64,000 bases of DNA, from the NCBI GenBank assembly GCA_039619475.1, contig CM077115.1:400926557-400990556 (forward strand). Reading direction: 5' to 3'. The stretch's first letter is position 1. Each line of letters opens with the position of its first letter. Origin of the DNA: Icerya purchasi. Its lineage: Eukaryota; Arthropoda; Insecta; Hemiptera; Monophlebidae. Below, piece by piece: positions 35,341 to 46,199 of the stretch. The notes under the pieces are model-generated. The model ran no database searches and was not told where the DNA came from. It saw only the letters and a list, made by a program, of their open reading frames with translations. The position numbers and the translations under genes were made by a program.

Positions 35341-38130
35341 ATTGCCCTTTTTTTCCCCAAAACATTCCAATTCCTTTCCATGTTTCCCGCGACGTCTGAC
35401 TTAATCTCGACTACGGTGTACAACTTTAATTCATCTCCATTCTCAAATCCTGATATCCGTTCAACCGTGACTTCATAATTTTTCTTGCTTGTGACGTTCA
35501 ACTCGCTTTGTAGTCTGTCTACGCTTATGGTATATCGCTTTATCGTTTCTCAATTGTATCCTCTCCACACTTCCTCTTCTCATTTCATCGGTGACGCCGG
35601 TTATGAATGTTCTTCCATCGCTGCCGATCGTTTTTAATCCTCATTTTAATTAATAAACCTTCTTTTAGCGTGTCTTTCCTTTTATTTCTATCAACCAGAG
35701 CCCCCTTGCATCCCCTTTCTGTTCGCTATCTTTGGTATCGTATAGAGACTTGATCCTCCTAGTTCTTAATCTTTTCGTCAACAACTCCCTTTCCCTAGCA
35801 AAAGAAAAAAGATTATAATGCACACATATAATAACAAATTCTCCCAGAACGCGCCAAATCTTCGCCTCCCATTAACCAAACTTGTGATGTTTCTCTCGTT
35901 TTTCGATGTGCTTTTAATATTTCAAACTTCTTCCTACATACTTTTAGTTCAACTGCACTTTACGCGATATTTAGTGCCGTACTTTTCACCGCATTTTCCT
36001 TCAAAATGTTCCTGATCTTTCCAGTCTTCTTCATCCGAATATATCATATTTACTCTAGCGCTCGTTCCATTTATTGCGTTCCCCGGGGATCGTATCAACA
36101 ACCGTTACTCAGTACGTTAATAATAAAAACGAAATAAGAACTTGCTACTGGCTTTTTAACTGGTAATAGGAATTAGCGAATTTCTAGTAATCAGGTTTCC
36201 TCGGAAATTTTATCGATAACGCAATTATACACTATTGCTCGATCGAAGTGTGTAAAAATATAAAAGCTAATTATCGATCTCCCACGGATTGGTCCCTGTG
36301 TTTTTCTTAGAAATTATTATTACGTCCTTACGTTATAGGGGTTCGTCCGGCGGAGACGTGATCGTATTCGGTAATTTGTGTAAAAGCACAATTTGTAAAC
36401 ATACATATATGGTGCTAGCGTTGTTGATATAAAATGTAAATTTAGATCTCTGTGCATATGTAGTAGCCGTCGAATAGAACAACGTTGTTTATAAAAATCG
36501 GAAAAAAAACACGCCAATTTAAATATAAAGTAGTTATCGAACGATTATTATATTGAAGGCAGTATGTTGAATACTCCTTTTATGTTTTATTATTGTGTTT
36601 TTTTTTTCTCAATTTTAATTATGTTTATTCTAATTAATACGACGGTAACGGCCGTCATTATTAGCAGCCGGATGTAATTAAAATAAGATATATTTTTTAT
36701 ATTTAAATAGGCTGTCGGAAATATAATCAGACATCAAAGTAAAAAAGGTAGGGTGATTTTATTAGTAAAATACGCTTAATGCACAGGCGTACACCGCTAG
36801 CGATATTAAAATAATCGTCCAAATAAAAGACCTTGAAAACAATATTTCCAGTAAGTTGAAAATAAAAAATAAAGTCCGTACGTAGCGGAAATCATTAAAG
36901 ATAGAGTCAAAAATAGGCAGATTTATACTTCATCGTTATATGAGAACTAGTTGGCCATCGACTTTATGACGAGCGGTATTCAATGCAATTTCGAAGACTG
37001 GCTATCGACCCAGTTAATTAATTTAACTAGTATTCTCATACTGCCCTTTATCAGAGAAATCGTTATTCAAAAATTGTTACGGAATCCCATCATTATAGGC
37101 TACAATAACTAGGGATTTATTGAAGACAAAAAAAAAGGTAACCTTTATTACACACGCTAATTGTTATCTGTAATAACGAAGATCGTTTTTTCTTTTTCTT
37201 TCTCGCGATTAAAAGTAGAAATAGTCTCGCGTGGAATTCTTCCAAAAATAAATTCAGACGCGATGTCACACTTTTGCATTTATTCAAAGTATGCGATTTT
37301 ATATAAACACTAAATGAGTTAGGAAAGTAAATCGATTAATCAATTAATAAAATACTACACGTAATTGAAAATGAAATGTTTGAACAATGTATATTTATAA
37401 AATTCATTTGATATCTCTTGTCAAACACACATAAATTCTGATGATCACGACAGATTCAGTAACTTTCGATTATATAAAATCGGATAATTTCTAACGTTTT
37501 CCATTAAAGGTTCATCTATTTCAAATAAAATTTACATACATACTAAAAGTAATAATGTAAATAAACCACTTCGAAACAATGCCAATGAAGACTGTAAATA
37601 CAAAACTATCACATATCAATATGAACTCACGTCGATGAAATATTTGAACGAAGCGAAATTTCAAAAGCACAATATCATACCGGAAAGAAAAACCTGGTGT
37701 GTGCATAACGTGACTTAAATGTATATGTGTGTGAGTGCGTTCATGCCGCATTATAATCTACCGCTGGATTTGGGCTCAGCTAGCGTGACAGCAGTATGTT
37801 TCCAGCTCAAAGGTACACGTGTTACCGAGTCGCCGTAACTACGATAGCGTGTTGACAAACGAACGGGTCAGTAAACTATGTTTACTAATGGAACAGTTCA
37901 CACATCGCTGTGCGCCGGCAGCGGACTATTCGTCGTCAATGTCCTGCTCGATTAGTTTTGTTTACATTTTAACAGCGACGCTACAATGTCCAACAGCTGT
38001 CGTGATCTAGCTCGCACGTTTCCAGCAAGTAATTGGGAACGCTGAATTGGGAACGCTGTCGGTCTTTGTCGCAGATGATAAGGTAAAACATAAAAATGGA
38101 ACATCGCGAGGCCAATAAATTTTATTTGCA
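35341..38130. other. No recognisable gene
   Basis: 35340-36030 is pyrimidine-rich on the plus strand, like family T coding DNA, but shows none of its motifs. The remainder is AT-rich with motif-free short frames. attgggaacgctg is tandemly duplicated at about 38030-38058. Confidence 0.4.
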
Positions 38131-38153
38131 GTAAAAAAAAAAAAAAAATCCAG

Positions 38154-38261
38154 AACACGTTCGACTGCACAGATCACGGACCGAAAAGACGTTATATAGT
38201 TGCGGGTCTGTGTGCCGCGACTTTAACTGGCATGTCTAGTGCCGGTGAAGCCGACATCAAG
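38154..38261 (+). other. Weak candidate exon or pseudo-exon
   Basis: A 36-codon open stretch follows a ...tccag acceptor-like site, reads GPKRRYIVAGLCAATLTG and ends at TAG 38262. A hydrophobic Y-I-V-A-G-L-C-A-A-T-L run could be a transmembrane start of a transporter-type protein, but the match is too short to name. No partner exon was identified. Preferred reading: probably chance. Confidence 0.15.
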
Positions 38262-38264
38262 TAG

Positions 38265-39199
38265 CTTTTAGAAGGTAAACATAGGCTGAGAGGTGGTGGG
38301 CTGCAAAATTTTGGCACATCGCGACAATTTGTACACTAAAACATTTCAAATGCCGCATCTGGAAGCGGCTATTTTAGACAAGATTTGACATCGCGTGTTT
38401 CCTAAAAGTGTCTGATAATTGCGTTATCAAAATGCGCCTATTCAACTATATCTGATGATACCGTTAAATCTGGCGAATTCGATGTTACAAGGATGCGATG
38501 CTGGAAAGCAAGCTCCAGACGGGAAAAGGATGTTGCGAAGCAACCGATAGCAAGTTTAGAGGGGCGAAATGAGCGGGAAGAAAGGTAATATCCTACTCAC
38601 GTGGCGGAAAATGAAAGTATAGTCTGGTTGTTTGTGTGCTCAAATGCGCCCTTTCTAGAAAGAACCGTTCAGAGATATGCTGGAGAAGGAGACTCGGCGC
38701 GAATAATTAATGTAACAATTCGCATCATTCTCAGTGAAATAAAAAGATTCGTTTTATATACCTGTGTTGCGGAGCGACAAAAAGTATATACACCCGACAG
38801 AACCTGCCCGATAGCGGCCGTGGTCGGGTACTCGTTAAAGTTGCATATGAAATACAGCGAACGTGTAATTTTCCCGAAAGGCCTATAATAATGTCAAACA
38901 ATAATAAAAGAGTAGAACACTAAGGTAATTAAGCCTTTTTTTGCATAGCCTTTGAAAAAGGACAAAACACGCAATAAAGTATATATCGCCTACACGAAAC
39001 GCGTTACGAGGCGCGGTATTAAATTTTATTGGCACACCTTTGTTCTCAAATGCTGTTCGATTGACGCACGAGATCTTAAAGTCCGAACCTGCGGATACAT
39101 TTTGTTCGCGTAAAACATTTGTCGAGCGAATTACTTTTTTTTACAAAAAACAATGCAAAGTTTGCGCTAAGAGAGGCAGATAAATGACAATTTCTACGC
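38265..39199. other. No recognisable gene; flank of the 39.2 kb insertion
   Basis: Moderately AT-rich. A 95-codon frame (38601-38888) has no recognisable motif. Confidence 0.4.
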
Positions 39200-39215
39200 A
39201 CTTATTTCCCGTCGT
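39200..39215. repeat. Target-site duplication, left copy
   Basis: acttatttcccgtcgt, repeated exactly at 40593-40608 after the poly(A) tail. The unoccupied site can be read directly by removing the intervening DNA and one copy. Confidence 0.95.
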
Positions 39216-40331
39216 CCTTCCATATCAAAATTATTTGAAAAACTACTCCTTAAGCGACTCAAGCCCTTATTAAAGATACCAGATCATCAGTTTGGCTTCC
39301 GCAATCAGCACTCTACGATTGACCAAGTGCATCGTATAACTAAGCTAATTGAAACAGCCTTTGAAGAAAAAAAATACTGTCCGGCGGTTTTTCTAGACAT
39401 ATCGCAAGCTTTTGATCGAGTCTGGCACGAAGGGCTGATCTATAAAATGAGCAACCTGCTATCGGAAAATATGTGCCAACTTCTTGAATCATATATCTCT
39501 GATAGATCCTTCAGAGTTTCTTATGAAGAAGCAAAGTCCAAATTTCATCCAATACAGGCTGGTGTTCCACAGGGTAGTGTCTTAGGACCTTCTCTGTATT
39601 TATTGTATACAGCTGACATTCCAACAACAGCCAAGACGACTACTGCTACCTTTGCAGATGACACAGCCATCTTGTCAGTTGGCAATTCCCCAGAATTGGC
39701 TACGACTAACTTGCAACATGCAGTAGAAAAAATTAGCAAATGGACATGTGGTTGGAAGATCAAGATTAATCAAGAAAAATCAGTGCATGTTATGTTTACG
39801 CTTCGTAAATCTAAGACCTGTCCTATATATCTTGATCGTCTTCCTATTCCGAGATCGGACTCTGCTAAGTACCTGAGTATGCATTTAGATTCCAGGCTGA
39901 ATTGGAAGACGCATGTCAAAATGAAAAAGGAACAAACCATGCATAAATTAAGACAGATTTGTTGGCTGATTGGGCGTTATTCTAAACTCAATCTGTCTAA
40001 TAAGCGTTTGATTTATTGTCAAATCATCAGACCGATATGGATGTATGGTATTCAACTCTGGGGCTGTGCAAAGACATCCAATCGGTTGATTATTCAGCGC
40101 GCTCAAAATAAGTGTCTCCGAAACATCACTGGAGCTTTTTGGTATCAACGAAACGAAGAAATACATTCCGATTTAAATATTCCATGGATCGATGAAGTCA
40201 TACGTTATATTGCAGAAGCGCACGAATACCGACTTCACAGTCACCCAAATCTAGGGGCTTTAGAACTGCTACTTTCCGATGATGACTTAAGGCGCCTTAA
40301 GCGCACAAAGCCTTATGAACTAGTCACCTAA
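39216..40331 (+). CDS. Jockey-like ORF2 reverse transcriptase, 5'-truncated open frame
   Basis: A 371-codon open frame with no stop before the natural one. It has no true start; a GTG inside it at 39327 is not an initiator. In order: PSISKLFEKLLLKRL and DHQFGFRNQHST (fingers, RT motifs 1-2); FLDISQAFDRVWH (motif A, catalytic Asp about codon 61); GVPQGSVLGP (motif B); TATFADDTAIL (motif C, both Asp intact, 39651-39662); GWKIKINQEKS (motif D); and KYLSMHLDSRLNW (motif E, usually KYLG). The thumb follows with IQLWGCAKTSN and RNITGAFWYQRNEEIHSDL, and the C-terminus LRRLKRTKPYELVT is the typical Jockey-clade end. RNase H is absent, as expected for Jockey. The endonuclease and N-terminal RT are missing, and expression is unlikely. 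Confidence 0.92.
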   Translation, partial: PSISKLFEKLLLKRLKPLLKIPDHQFGFRNQHSTIDQVHRITKLIETAFEEKKYCPAVFLDISQAFDRVWHEGLIYKMSNLLSENMCQLLESYISDRSFRVSYEEAKSKFHPIQAGVPQGSVLGPSLYLLYTADIPTTAKTTTATFADDTAILSVGNSPELATTNLQHAVEKISKWTCGWKIKINQEKSVHVMFTLRKSKTCPIYLDRLPIPRSDSAKYLSMHLDSRLNWKTHVKMKKEQTMHKLRQICWLIGRYSKLNLSNKRLIYCQIIRPIWMYGIQLWGCAKTSNRLIIQRAQNKCLRNITGAFWYQRNEEIHSDLNIPWIDEVIRYIAEAHEYRLHSHPNLGALELLLSDDDLRRLKRTKPYELVT

Positions 40332-40572
40332 TTTATTCTGTAATATATTCGTATGTATGTATTTTGTGGATATGGGCATATACTTGGTGTGCGTGCGTGT
40401 GAGTATTTATATGCGCGTATGATTATGTATATATCTGTATATTAGGAGTTATGTAATTGTACATAGTTTCTACTCTGCTCATGTTACAAATTAGTTAGAT
40501 TAAGTTGTAACACGGTTTTAAAAGTAGTGCTAATTTATTTACTATAATAAGATTGTACTGAAATATACGTGT

Positions 40573-40592
40573 AAAAAAAAAAAAAAAAAAAA
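40573..40592 (+). repeat. Poly(A) tail of the 39.2 kb element
   Basis: About 20 A following gtactgaaatatacgtgt. It abuts the right target-site duplication; the first A of the duplication is ambiguous with the tail. Confidence 0.93.
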
Positions 40593-40608
40593 ACTTATTT
40601 CCCGTCGT
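40593..40608. repeat. Target-site duplication, right copy
   Basis: Exact copy of 39200-39215, followed by agtcatggcg of the original locus. Confidence 0.95.
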
Positions 40609-43340
40609 AGTCATGGCGTTAAATACAAATCGCCATAATGACGTCATTCGGAACTAGTAGACATTCTTATAACTTTTTAACGTATATTATTTCAATATGT
40701 TTTTCCTATTTCATTTAATTATGGTCAACACGTTCACGCTAATATTTCAATCGAATTAAAAACCGTTCTGCCGAATATTATTCCAGGTAAAAATATCATC
40801 ACCGATGCTAGCAATAAAGTCTCCCCGGCTACTATCCCGTTCATTTATAATGTAAAGGGTTATTTGTCTTTTTTTTCAGGGGGTAGGGGGTAGGGGGTAG
40901 GGGGGGACGTCTTATTTTTCTTGGCAGTGTCTACTGTTTAAGATTTCATACATTTTTCAAATGATTTATGCTACAGTCCCTTTGATATTGAAGCGAACGC
41001 TGACTAATCCACCTGATGATTCCGCAGCGAAGAAATCAGTACAAACTTTATAAAAAGAGAAATCGTGGCTTATCGAACAACTTGCGTGTCACTTTAGGAC
41101 AGAAATGAACGTTAAACGGAAAGAAAATACAGTTGTTGAAGGGGATATGTTAATAAACAAGACAGAGATTTCAGCAACTGCTTGTGTGCATTTCGGCTTT
41201 TCAGGCCGTGAGCAGCTTACAATGAAGAGACGTTTTTTCTTGCAAATCGGTCTTCGTTACAATATTTATAGTTGTTACAAACTGAATAGTAAATATCGTT
41301 TAAATGTAAAGTATTTTTCTAAATACGAAGCAATTACATTTTCATTAGATTCACATGTTAAGGAAAACGTTTTCAGAATCCATCGGATATTAGATGTCCT
41401 CTGTCGCAACGATAATAAATAAGTAATTTATGGAAACGATACGAGGAATTTAAAGAGTAGCCAATGAAAAAACAGAAAAAATGTTGTGGACCTAGTAAAA
41501 TGGATATCACCTTTGGAATAACGCTATAACTCCAACTCTCGTAAGAAGAAAACGGTAATCGGAATGTTTGAATTTCGCCGTTGAGAGTTATCATGAAGAA
41601 GGGGCATCCGGCATCCCTGTTGATCGACAATAATGCGGAGGCGACCAACACTTCTAAATAGCCGGTTATTCGTGTTTGCGCTATTCTGTTAAAGAAACAA
41701 TTAAATTAATTCGTACGAGAGTGAAATCCTAAAAATTTTATTCGCCTCGATTTTTATCTTTTGTTTTTTTTATTTTTAGACCAAGTCGTATTAATAAAGA
41801 TAAATATGATATTGAGTTAATCTACGGCAAACGATCTCGAAATATAATTAGAATTAAAATCGTAAAAGCAACGAATCAGCGGCGAGGTGTAATACCGATA
41901 TTCTTTTATCGTACGGCCACGCGTATTCCACGAAATTGCTGAACTACTAGTGCGATAATCGTTGAAAATGGAACGAAGAGCTCTTGGAAAAACGAAAGAA
42001 TGAAGAATAAATTTGCTAAGGTTAATTGGAAGTTGTCTTTTTCAATGGAAATTCGAGACGAGTCAATTTTCGCGACAACTAACTGAAATTTCCCCGAACG
42101 CGAATTTCGTTGCAGAATGACTCTTCTTCGAATCTCTTTCTCGGCGATAGATTGGTGCGGAAGAAAACCGGGCAGCCAAAATTTGGCTAGAACATCTACA
42201 ATAGAAAGTAAATGTCTCATCAGCCTGAGCAGGTGTGACACATTAATAACATGGGCACGTCACGATAACGGACCTCAGGATGCACGGATTATTTAACGAA
42301 AATCTTCAATAGCGTCGTGCGATGTACTTGTTATCGCTGCTTGAAAAGTGTCGACTCGACACAATTTTCTTTAATCACGCTTTCAACTGAAAAGTGAACG
42401 CGATGCTGTTTTTTTACCCCGTACACACAAACTTTTCCGACTTGGACCGGTGGTGATATTTTACCCTTGAAAAGTAACGGATGAAAAAGAGAAAAAAATT
42501 ACACATTTTCTGATAGTAATCTGGAGAAGCGCTGCCGGCGTACCACCAGACATGAACGACGGGCCAAATGGCGGAAAACAGATAAGAAATGTGTTCGTGT
42601 AAAAGAACAAGGAGGAAAAGAGTCGGTGCGTAATTGTGTGTCCAACGCTGTGTGAGTCGGGCCAATGTGATATAGTGCAAAGAAACAAGCAAAAAGTACC
42701 ACACCATAAGTCAAAAGCAGCAGCCTAACGAACATTAAGTCGAAATATTACAGGTACGAATGATGAGAAGATGCGGTCGGAATTATAAGCGTGTCTATGA
42801 CACTGTTGACTGATAGCTTAAACGGTGTTAGAAATAAAAAAAAGTCGAAAAATTCCTAAACCCTAGTTAAAATCCATCCGAGATTGAGGAGACTGCCTTA
42901 GTCATACGGATAAAAAGGAATAATAATTAGTGTACTCGTAAATTGTTCAAAATCCGACCGAAATGGATAAGCCCCCTGTAGTTTATTTATCGCACTAAAA
43001 GGTTACCTTTTGTATTTTTCACTTCGTTACCTTAGAGTATATCTATAAAATTAGTTGTTTCGACTAGTAAACTTTTTATTCGCAATTTGTCTATTACTTT
43101 CGGTAAAACGCAATTACTTCAAACGACAAAAAATATACTAGTAAATAATGTGTCTATTTGATAAAACACTACTATATGTATTGTAAAAACAAAGAAACAA
43201 AAAAAAAAAAAACACAAAAAACGATGTAATATTGAAAAGCTAAACTAGATTACCCATTTCGTCAGCATTTTAACGATAGGCTATACTTTTAATTATCGAA
43301 ATGCTCTTTCAGAGTAGAATTCGACACTCCTACCATTGAG
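40609..43340. other. No recognisable gene
   Basis: AT-rich. Frames such as plus 41105-41422 (105 codons) and minus 41906-42241 (111 codons) have no recognisable domain. It contains the G-rich TAGGGGG tract listed separately. Confidence 0.45.
40879..40907 (+). repeat. (GGGGGTA)n tract, potential G-quadruplex
   Basis: Three GGGGGTA units followed by a run of seven G give four G-tracts of at least five, spaced by TA. That is enough for an intramolecular G-quadruplex on the plus strand. It is too short and too isolated to be a telomere. Confidence 0.8.
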
Positions 43341-43352
43341 TTGTCAGCCGGC

Positions 43353-43692
43353 ACTGCGGGCGCTGCTGTTGCAGTGTGGCCATAGTGTTCGGTGAAAATT
43401 CTGCTCATTTCCTTTTAACAGAATGGTAGGCGCTGTTTCCGCAGTCGTCGCCATAAATATGATTGTTTCATAATTAAGAACTATAAACTTTGCTTTATAG
43501 TGATGGAGAAAGTCATTGAACTTTCGGATAATTGTTTACGGACGCTAAGCGCTGTGTTCTATATAGGTTTCGTGCTTGATGGATCTAACTGCGTTTTAAA
43601 CATCCCGTGTTTCTTCTTCCTTAATTATTTATAGCCAGATTTCTTTATCCGTTTGTACTGTGGGCTCTGTAATTGCAGATGTGGCCATGGTA
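43353..43692 (-). repeat. Three imperfect ~30-bp repeats reading MAT-A-x-P on the minus strand
   Basis: Related units lie at about 43353-43383, 43428-43455 and 43660-43690. On the minus strand two read MATTAETAPT and MATSAITEPT, and the third is similar after a one-base slip. They share ATGGCNAC...CTGC.....CAG.GCC. No surrounding gene was recognised. Confidence 0.45.
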
Positions 43693-46139
43693 TGGGACAG
43701 CTAACTCCTTTTGCTCTTACCTTAGTCATTCCTTTTCTTTTCAGGATGCATACGTTTGGCATTTTTCGACGTTGATTGTTATTGTTTCTCCATCTTTGGT
43801 ATAGCATTCTTTGTCAGATTCCATTCCTTGTTACTCCTAATTGCTGCTATGTACACGTGTTGATGGGTAATCGTCTATTATTGGCAAACCCAGGGAAAAA
43901 CCCAAACAAGAGACGTAGCAGCGCAAATCATTACGCTCAGCGCGCGTAATGTCCTCATCTTAAATAAATTCTGAGAAAAGGTGTAATTTAGTAAACACGG
44001 CAGAATTCAGTTGAAGAAATTTTTTATTCTATCCGCTGAAGTGTTTAATGAAAAAGCAATTTTTTTTTTTGAAAAAGAGCGAGCCCGACTAGGCTAAAAC
44101 GTTTTGATGCGTGAAACACAGAGATGATAATAGTTGAAAAGATACCCTAAAGCCCATTTCATTACCGTTACTTGCTTCGTTTTAGAGTGTTTCTCATGTA
44201 TAATTATGTAAATGTCGGTGAAAAATTTGGTAAGAATAGATTCCTGATTTTTTTTTTTTTTTTTAATAACATTATTTTTAATGATTTTATTTTCAATAAT
44301 ATTTTCAATGACTCATCGACTCGAGATTTTATCGGGGAATATTCGTAACCAATTTTACTGATACCATTGCGTATTATAATAAAAATGGCCCATTTCGTTA
44401 GTGTAATTATCGCAATGTCGCGGAGATTTAATTAGTGTAAAATTGTCAATTTAAAAAAAAAAACGGTTATCTGAGTGGCAGATATTGACGTTGGCTCTGG
44501 GGACAGCTGTCACTTTGCTCAAAAAATTTTTACTTCAAAATTTTTCCTCTATACATGTTCCTTCGCCTATATTCAAATACAATATAGAGATGTCAGTCAT
44601 GCCTTACTTAAAGAGTTAGGTGTCACGAGTAAGTTTTCTATGTTGTCCAACTGCTACAGAGCTCTCTCTAGTACTGATGAATGCAAGGTCTAAAATTACA
44701 GCGACAGGGAATAAAAAGATTCCGGAACGTTCACGAATTTTAATCATTAAACAAACTTCGAGTCGTCCTCTCTCTTCTGAAGTGCGTGTACAACTAGCAT
44801 GAAAATTATCGGTTGCTCCATAAATTCCTGATACGGTACTTTTTTCAATTTTATAATCCAGTTCATTAAAATAACTTTTAGTTACTAATAGAGAGTTTCC
44901 TAGTAATTTTCGCTGCGCGGATTAAATCATGGTCTGAAACTGTGCACGTTTCTCGTATTAGCATGACGACACCTACCCTACCGGTGTATTTCCGTTTTCT
45001 GGGTATTCGAATTGGGTTCTGCTATTTCCTTCTGTATTAAGTTGACGAATTCGGAGAGGAATTCCGATCTTTGACTGCCCTGAGCAGGGCTATTTCAATT
45101 ACGTGCATTCATTATCTTATTAAGACACTAGTCAACCATTTCGTGGCCAGAAATATCGCAACAGATGGGGATCGATCTACATCAGTTAAGATGGAACACA
45201 ATGCAAAAACAAATTGGACATCAGGTAGCGAATATGAGGAATAATTATGGATCAGCAGAAAGTGTAGGAAAAGGTGAAGAGATAGCTAATAAAACACTTT
45301 TCGACTGGCAGGAATTTAAGCTATTGGTCGAGGATATAGCAAGATTACATGTAAGACAACTCCGTGCGTTGGCAGGTCGAAATTTCGCTAGTTATGTTAC
45401 AAAACCGTATAAAGCGGGGTTTTATTATGCACATATATGTTTAATATATTTCAAAGCAACCAGTAGTTACCGGAATATCGCGTTACATTCCAACATGCTG
45501 GGGCGTGGTCGATAAAATCGGAAATTAATAAAATCGAAAGTAGCTGAGAACTGCTTAAAGAACATTAGGCCAATATTAAGTGTACATTACGAATAGCCAA
45601 AAAGGGGTTCTATATTTTTCGATACACTCACCTTGAAATGAGCAATCTAAATTTGAGTTTTCGTAAGTCCTATCGATGTACGTCCAATTCACTACATATA
45701 GATTAACATAAATTTACATTTCACGGCAGCAATAAATTTACTTCGTCTGAATTCTAATAATAATATTCCGAATATAAAATTGATCCAACAATTATGGTAC
45801 TGTCTTCGGTTCGCCCACCTGGCTTGTTTTTGTAATCCAGTATCCACCGTCGACTGAGAATAGCTTTAGTTGCTGAAAGAAATCGATTATCGGCGCCTTC
45901 CACGCGTTTTTAAAATAAGTAAATTTATTGCGGGCAACACGATCATCAACCTTACTGTTTGCAACTGTTTAGATATTGCGGAATGTCTTGTTTTATTTTT
46001 TATTTATTTTTTTTTCTTTCGTTTATTTTTCGAAATGTTATTTTTTAACGAAGGACAATATTGCTTTCAGACAGATTGTTCGAGAAAAATGTTTACTTCG
46101 TTGCTATAACTTTTTAGGCGAACCCGTTTAAATTATTAC

Positions 46140-46144
<5 letters not shown>
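43693..46144. other. No recognisable gene
   Basis: A 116-codon plus-strand frame (45165-45515) has normal-looking composition but no motif I recognise. Poly(T) at 44251-44268. Otherwise AT-rich. Confidence 0.4.
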
Positions 46145-46198
<54 letters not shown>

Positions 46199-46199
46199 G
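46145..46199. repeat. (ATT)n microsatellite
   Basis: About 18 perfect ATT units. Confidence 0.95.

Larger units (their letters stand above)
39216..40592 (+). mobile_element. 5'-truncated Jockey-like non-LTR retrotransposon insertion
   Basis: A complete insertion event: perfect 16-bp duplications on both sides, a 5' end truncated inside the RT fingers domain, ORF2 to its natural stop, a 3' UTR of about 240 bp and a poly(A) tail (about 40573-40592). 5' truncation with variable-length target duplication and an A-tail is the hallmark of target-primed reverse transcription. The perfect duplications and the unbroken frame mark it as the youngest insertion visible in the window. It cannot retrotranspose because the endonuclease, ORF1 and promoter are missing. 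Confidence 0.93.

Noticed and set aside
38980..39010. cgaaacgcgtt as a further copy of the CGAAAC..GTCGG motif
   Set aside because: Matches only the first ten bases and lacks the GTCGG continuation and AT-rich tail.
40879..40907. Telomere-like GGGGGTA units
   Set aside because: Only three units, internal, and not the TTAGG type typical of insects.
45165..45515. 116-codon frame with fairly normal amino-acid mix
   Set aside because: No recognisable motif or homologous copy in the window; left unassigned rather than called a gene.
46145..46199. Regular short repeats, checked as a CRISPR-type array
   Set aside because: Pure trinucleotide microsatellite without spacers.
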